The notes beneath the pieces are model-generated. The model was not told the DNA's origin. It searched no databases and worked only from the letters and a program-made list of their open reading frames with translations. Below are positions 58,434-64,000 of a stretch of DNA of 64,000 nt, piece after piece. Location: NCBI GenBank assembly GCA_020698575.1, contig CM036252.1, positions 26,179,206 through 26,243,205 of the forward strand, written 5' to 3'. Numbering within the stretch: position 1 is the first letter of the stretch; the number at the start of each line of letters is the position of its first letter. The position numbers and the translations under genes are program-made. The stretch comes from Bostrychus sinensis. Lineage: Eukaryota; Chordata; Actinopteri; Gobiiformes; Eleotridae.

Positions 58434-61400
58434 GTAAGGACATGTCCACGTACATCCGCAAATCACTTATGGATTACTTTTTTAATGTTGTTTGCGGCAA
58501 TGTTTTTTTAAGTCTCAAATGTTCGTTCTGTGTTTATCATTTTAAAGCCCTCTAAATTCAATGTACACACCTTAATATTTATACTTGACTGTAGTGTTAA
58601 CGTTGGATGTCAACACTGCTGGTCTTGGCAACATTCTGCAATGCACTTTGACCCATTTATCATTGACTTGGCTCCACTTGGGAGTAGTTGAGAGTTATTT
58701 AGGTTCTGTTTCACATCCAGAACAAGGCTGCTGGACCTGAGCCAGCTTTTCAGCCGAATGTCATGGTTTTTCCTGTTGCCTCTTCCTTTGCCGAAAATTG
58801 CTGGCTGCTGGAGACCCTGTCATTATTAAGATTAAAAGAAGAGGCCTTGCTGTGAATGGATGGAACATGCATTCCCAGCTGTGGAGCAAGGCACTTGTTA
58901 CATGACACATCACATTCCCCTCTCCACTGATGGTACGGAGTCAGGAACTGATTTGCGGTTTGAGTTTGAGAGAGGTTCGACGAAGGGAGAGGTCAGAGTA
59001 AACCTGCAACCAGATATGTAACTCTGACCTTGCTGCACACAACAATTTTCACTGAAAGCAATTGTAGTTGTCTTTACCATCAAATACAGAGTCTGAGGTC
59101 ATTTGATACTGACAGACACAGAGAAACCAACCCCTTTTTTGAAGGCAAAGTACATGTGTTTCACCAAATAGTCCAGTGTGTAACTCTGAGTGGCACGGAG
59201 AAGATAGGTCTTGCCAGAACCCATACCAACAAAACAAATTTATATCACAACCTTAACACTTCAGACAGAGAAGTAAGCAGCACTGATCTCCGTCAGAATG
59301 TTATTGGAATACATCCTAATAAACTAGAAACACTCAGAGAAGCACACACTTTCACAAAGACATTAGCCTTATCTCGCAATGGTAAGATACAGTGCCCAGG
59401 CCTTGGAGGTTGTATGTTTGTCTCTATCTCACAATAGTACACTATCTTCTATCTAAAAATCTGTCAGTCTTCCGAATCCACACCAAACAACTGTCTTCAT
59501 TGGCCCATAACTCTTCTTTCCTGAGAAAAAAAATAAAAATCTGACTTTATCTTGCCCTTTTTTAAAAAAAAAAAAGTTTGTTTTAGTTGCAGCTGATGCT
59601 GTTTTCTTTTCTGAGACAAAAATCACAAAGCAGTCAATTTAAAATCATCAAGAAGGTAATAAAAAAATCATAATGGAAATGGTGGAAATTTGTGTAAAAA
59701 CATAGGTTACAAACCTACCTACGTGTTGTTGACATGCCTTGTGCTTTCTAAACTCTAACCTTAAATTTGAAAATTTCTTCATTTCCATCTCCATTTACAC
59801 CATTCACAGTTTTAAGTTTATGTGGCTGATGTCAAAATTGTCACATTTTATTGTTAAAAGAATACATATATTCAGAGGTTTATAATCAAACAGAAGAAAG
59901 TAGGGTCACACTATCCAGTGGGCTGTCATGTTTGAGTTTGGATTAGTGTGTGTTGTACCTCCGGCCTATGAGCTTACTGTAGGAACGTGAAGGCAGCCTG
60001 TTATTAGAACTGCTAGTTCTCACTCAGCAGATGCTAAACCTTAAGGTGAATGACATGTCAGGAGAGGAAATGTAAAGCTTCTCCCTGACATGGGAGGTTA
60101 ATTTGAGGTGAGCACTGTGGTTGTTTGTTCCTTATGCTCATCACTTTCTATTTTCTAGTCTGAACACATTCTAAAAGCCAAACTTGAAACGATGTTGTAT
60201 TATATAGTGACCGTAACATGAAACTTTAGCAAAACAGGAAGAGGATCAACTGCAAACACTGACTGGACCCCAGACTGCTGCAGGCAACTTAATCATAGGA
60301 CTTTTCCCAGCAATGCAACCTCCATGTGCTGCCTTTCCCCTAATCTACACTGGAACTTCTATCCCATTAAATCGCAGACTTTGATTATCTGTAAACCTCA
60401 CACAAAGATGCACTAGACTCATGGATTTACCGAAGCATTCATCCACCTCAATTAGTTCCTCTTCTTTCAAATTTAGGGCCTTTTCAACCTTTTCTGTTTA
60501 GAGATGGTTTAATCTTCATGTTTTCCTCCGCCCCCTGGAATTCCATTGAAAATCTTGAGAATGCAGATGTGTGGTCAATACATGTATTATTAGACTTAAT
60601 GGATGTCAAAGACAATCATGGTGGAGAAAGCAGGTGAGCTATTCAACAAATCACCACAGTCAGGGCTCAAACCCACTACACTGAAGTAAGCTATAGTCAC
60701 TCTGTATATTTGCTGGATGCCAAGTTACTGAGCAAGTTCCTAAGCTGGAATAATGGCTATGTGGCTTAGTGGTTAGAGCATTTACACCTAAACTAGAATA
60801 TAACCAGTTTAAGTCCAGGTCTAGACACTATATTTTTACCATTGTGAGATAGAGCCAGTGCTTTGGCAGACATCTGTGCTCACTGAGTGCTTCTAGTTTT
60901 AATTAGTATGCTGTTAATTAGAAATTTATACAGACCTTTTGGTGTTTTTGTTTAGTTGTCATATCAAGTAGTAAATCAATGTCTAGGTGAATTATCTTTA
61001 GAAACAAGTTGTAACTCTGCTAATAGAGTTCAGTCTTGTGTTTGACAAGTTAATGAGCCCCTAGACATGTCACAGGACAGGTTTGGAGCATCTCTTTTCA
61101 GCACTCAGGATGTCCTGACCATTAGGTTCCTGTTTTTGCTCCTTGAACATGATCTCAGGAGCTCCTTATACACAGGCATTGTTCACCGAAACAAGCTAAA
61201 ACATGTTTGCCCCAATCCACAGGCTGATTATAAGGTGCTTTTTGTGTGAGGTCTCACTTAGGTGTCCAAGTGTTGGAGGAATGCAGTGGGATGACAACGG
61301 AAGCCAAACTCAAAACATAACCATAGCAATTGGATCTGCAACAAGAGACATAAAGCTTAATGGCATATTCACCCCCCAGTGCTTTTACTGATTACAAGAG

Positions 61401-62777
61401 CAGATACTAAAAGCCTTCCGTAGTTCAAGGAAACATGATTGGGGTGAGTCTATAAATGTCAGAGGTCAGTGAGAAACTTCATGTCACTACCACAGAGCGT
61501 GTTTAGCTTGAGGGAAAGGCCCGCATTTGTTTTTAATAAACATATTTCCTGCCAAGCTCAGAGGAGAGCAAAACACTCAGAGCATGAGGTCTCAAATGCC
61601 CCAGGCCACTTCAAAACTCCCATTAATTCTCTTGTGGCTTTTAATTACACCCTAATGAAGTGCTTTACAATCTGGCGGTTGTCACAAGCCACCAGTGTGC
61701 ATTTAGTCCAGCTTTATCACTCTTTTAACTGGGACTATATGCATCTGCTTGTATAGATGTTCATTCTTGTGGTTTTGGCTGCTTAAAAGCCATGACAAAC
61801 AAATGCCAACAGCCATCAGCTGGAGAGCAAAACAGTGATGTGTTCACACGCGACACAACTGTGTAGTTAGATGGCTTTGTACATTTCCATGTGAGCTATT
61901 AATGGACACCGACTTCAGCCTATAATAAATACATGGTACATTTATTGTCTGATTACAATTTTGTTGCAGGTATACTATACTAGAACTTTAGTCTATAACA
62001 GTTCCATTTGCCCTTGTGGCCCACAATCCTGCCTTAGAATAGCCAGCCAGACCCAATCACTTTCTTTGTGAAGTTCTTCAAACAACCTAAGAAAACAAAA
62101 ATCCAACCTATGCACCGTGGTATAGCTCAGTTCGTAGAGAATATCATGCATATATATAGAGAGAGAGAAAGAGAAAGAGTCACTACACCAGTGGGTTAGA
62201 GTCCAGACTCTAACAATTTACCGAATGTCTCACCTCTTGACTATCCTGTCTAAAAGGCCAAAAAATATCTGGAAAAAAAAAAAAAAAATCAAAACCTATG
62301 TGACCAGTCATTAATGTTTAAATTGCATCTCTTCATGTTTACTCTGCCTGATTGTAGTGAATTCTGATTGACCTACCCGATTGGATTCAAATTTAGTCTA
62401 TGTCTATGTTGTTTTGCCTCCTGAGGCAAGCATGAATCGTCGGTGACCAGACTAATTCTTTATGTGGATTACAAAAAGAACAAAAAAAGTATTATAGATT
62501 TAAATAAAATAAAAAACAACAACATGTAAACCATCTATGTCACAGCATATCACAAAAAATATTAGAATATGGGCTAGCCATGCCTTTGTGTATTATTTAT
62601 TTTTATGAACATTATGTGGATTTTGTAAAGACAAATAAAGCTCCTGTATGTAAACTGAATGCATTATAGTTTTCAGTATGTAAGAACCTTTTGGTTGAAC
62701 AGTGTTGTACTTTTTCAGCCATTTATTCTTGGACTGGCATTTTATTGATAAGAATTGTCTTTAATTTGTATTGACAG
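58434..62777 (+). other. Presumed frem1 intron 1
   Basis: 4.3 kb without recognised coding sequence. SINE-like fragments lie at 59370-59450, 60600-60725 and 60753-60890; a (GA)n run is at about 62157-62180. Confidence 0.4.
60753..60890 (+). mobile_element. tRNA-derived SINE, fullest copy of the CATTGTGAGATAG family
   Basis: The head ATGTGGCTTAGTGGTTAGAG has an A-box-like region, CCAGTTTAAGTCCAGG replaces the B box, and TTACCATTGTGAGATAGAGC is the family core. Partial relatives in this window: 9437-9500, 14050-14165, 26870-26950 (inverted), 27715-27860 (inverted), 59370-59450. Confidence 0.6.
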
Positions 62778-63128
62778 GTTGAGCAAGTGCAAAAACTAAA
62801 GGCCAAAGGAAAATATATAATCCCAAGAAAACAAACATTTCTTACTGAAATTGCATCTTAACACCCAACACTTGGAAGTCTGAAGATGCACTCGCTGGGA
62901 CAAATACTGGCCTGGACCTTGCTTCCGTTTCTTCTTCAAGGAGTAACCTACTCAGCCCTCAGCTCTCTCGTTAAAATCAACAAGGGTCTAAACGTGAAAC
63001 GGGGTCAGTCGGTCTACCTCCAGGACGGAGACCTGGAGTTTCACATCCCCCGTCAGAAAGATGCATGCAAGGTGGAGGTGGTGTTAAATGAGCCCATAAC
63101 TCAACGAGTGGGAAAACTCATGCCTCAG
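62778..63128 (+). CDS. frem1: FREM1 first coding exon (5' partial gene)
   Basis: Exon from acceptor TATTGACAG to donor CTCAG/GTGAGA. The ATG is at 62886-62888 and 81 codons end in phase 0. Residues 1 to about 23 form a signal peptide (MHSLGQILAWTLLPFLLQG). The mature start, VKINKGLNVKRGQSVYL, and especially KDACKVEVVLNEPITQRVGK match the N-terminus of FREM1, ahead of its CSPG repeats. FREM1 is a secreted protein that joins FRAS1 and FREM2 in the sublamina densa of epithelial basement membranes; loss causes blistering or fin-fold defects in zebrafish and BNAR/MOTA syndromes in people. The rest of this large gene lies beyond the window. Whether it is the a or b copy is not known. Nearest upstream gene is the divergent TGF-beta-like gene. 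Confidence 0.92.
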
Positions 63129-64000
63129 GTGAGACAATAACTTTCCTCCCACAGAACACACAGCATGTTCCATTTACTTGCAGTATAAAACAAGCCTTAG
63201 AGTTTAAAGGCACACATTACACTTCCATAATAACCAGTAACATGCAGGAAAGCATGTAATGTGTCATTACTGTGTTAATGCTATTAAACTTGTACTTGTA
63301 TGTAGTCTTTACCATTCAGCTTGTTGTATGCTAGTTAAATATTAAAAATGTGAGTGCATTTCACAGAAAGACAATATTTAACCTCTGTTTTCTAAGGTTT
63401 ACCAAACGCTCTGAGGTGGCTAAATAAGTTATGTTGAATCTGGTTTCTTATTATAAATATTTGGGAATAAATTGTCACAATGCTCAGTAACTTGGCACTT
63501 CATTCCGTTATGAACAATAAATTGATAATTTGTGTAAGTGTTATATAAAAAGTTTTCTGTGATTTTAGGATTTCCAAAGTGAAACTGTTATTTTAAGTCA
63601 TAATTTTTCTTCAGCATTGGGCCTTCAGCAATCTATTTTCATAATGATTAGATTGGATCAGTCATATTAAGGCCAAAGCAAGAAAGACACTTGTTTTTCT
63701 CTGCCTTCGCCTAATGAGAAAATATACATTGAAAACAGTAGTAGTAGCCTATCATAAGTGCTTCTCTGTACTTTTCCCTTTGTTTCTCAGCCAGACGTCA
63801 GCCTGTCTCCTTTCTAATGGCTCAGTGTTGACAGATACAGCCCTCTGCTGAATTTACAAATCACTAAAGATGAAGCAGATTAGATGGAATTGCAACAAGA
63901 TTTAGTCCACTAAAATATATATTTTTGCACTTAATGGGACTATGCTGCCTTTTTGCTTTTTTATTTCATGTATTATTGCATCAGCAGACAAAATGGTCAG
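63129..64000 (+). other. frem1 intron 2, 5' part
   Basis: Begins GTGAGA and runs to the window end. I see no second exon, repeat or RNA gene in it. Confidence 0.7.

Noticed and set aside
59030..59437. A 135-codon open frame in the presumed frem1 intron 1
   Set aside because: It shows no known domain, lacks flanking splice logic and overlaps SINE-like sequence at its 3' end.
62110..62225. A tRNA-like stretch (GTATAGCTCAGTTCGTAGAG)
   Set aside because: The A box is plausible, but a (GA)n run follows and there is no acceptor stem or proper B box; more likely a SINE remnant.

Overview
The window is nuclear DNA of a teleost fish, probably a percomorph. It is AT-rich, its genes are split by GT-AG introns, and it carries fish-type L2 LINEs, tRNA-derived SINEs and many short inverted-repeat elements (MITEs). 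By joining exons I rebuilt four complete conserved genes. I also found the 5' end of a fifth and one unusual TGF-beta-like gene.

Layout. (1) 1-1040: 3' end of an L2-type LINE. (2) 1842-7098, plus: spata6l, 12 coding exons, 372 residues. (3) 10581-19085, minus: slc1a1 (EAAT3 glutamate transporter), 12 coding exons, 525 residues, tail-to-tail with spata6l. (4) 22104-42337, plus: rap1gds1 (SmgGDS), 15 coding exons, 607 residues, starting in a GC-rich promoter about 3 kb from the slc1a1 start. (5) 50444-52937, minus: tspan5, 8 coding exons, 268 residues, convergent with rap1gds1. (6) 54015-55186, minus: a two-exon gene encoding only a signal peptide and a TGF-beta-type prodomain. (7) about 58.2-64 kb, plus: a possible untranslated first exon and the first coding exon of frem1, which runs off the window.

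How the genes relate. They are unrelated in function: a sperm flagellum protein, a glutamate transporter, a chaperone/exchange factor for prenylated small GTPases, a TspanC8 tetraspanin that controls ADAM10, and a basement membrane protein. The order is informative. In human, spata6l, slc1a1 and frem1 homologues are on 9p, while rap1gds1 and tspan5 are neighbours on 4q. Both local pairs keep their convergent orientation here, but the two blocks are interleaved.

The most interesting points are the prodomain-only TGF-beta-like gene; a tspan5 stop codon lying inside a consensus splice donor, with a well-bounded 38-base exon downstream; a GC-AG intron in spata6l; and a dense set of MITEs in the rap1gds1 introns and the rap1gds1-tspan5 3' region. 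I saw no CRISPR array, rRNA gene, intact tRNA gene or autonomous transposon.
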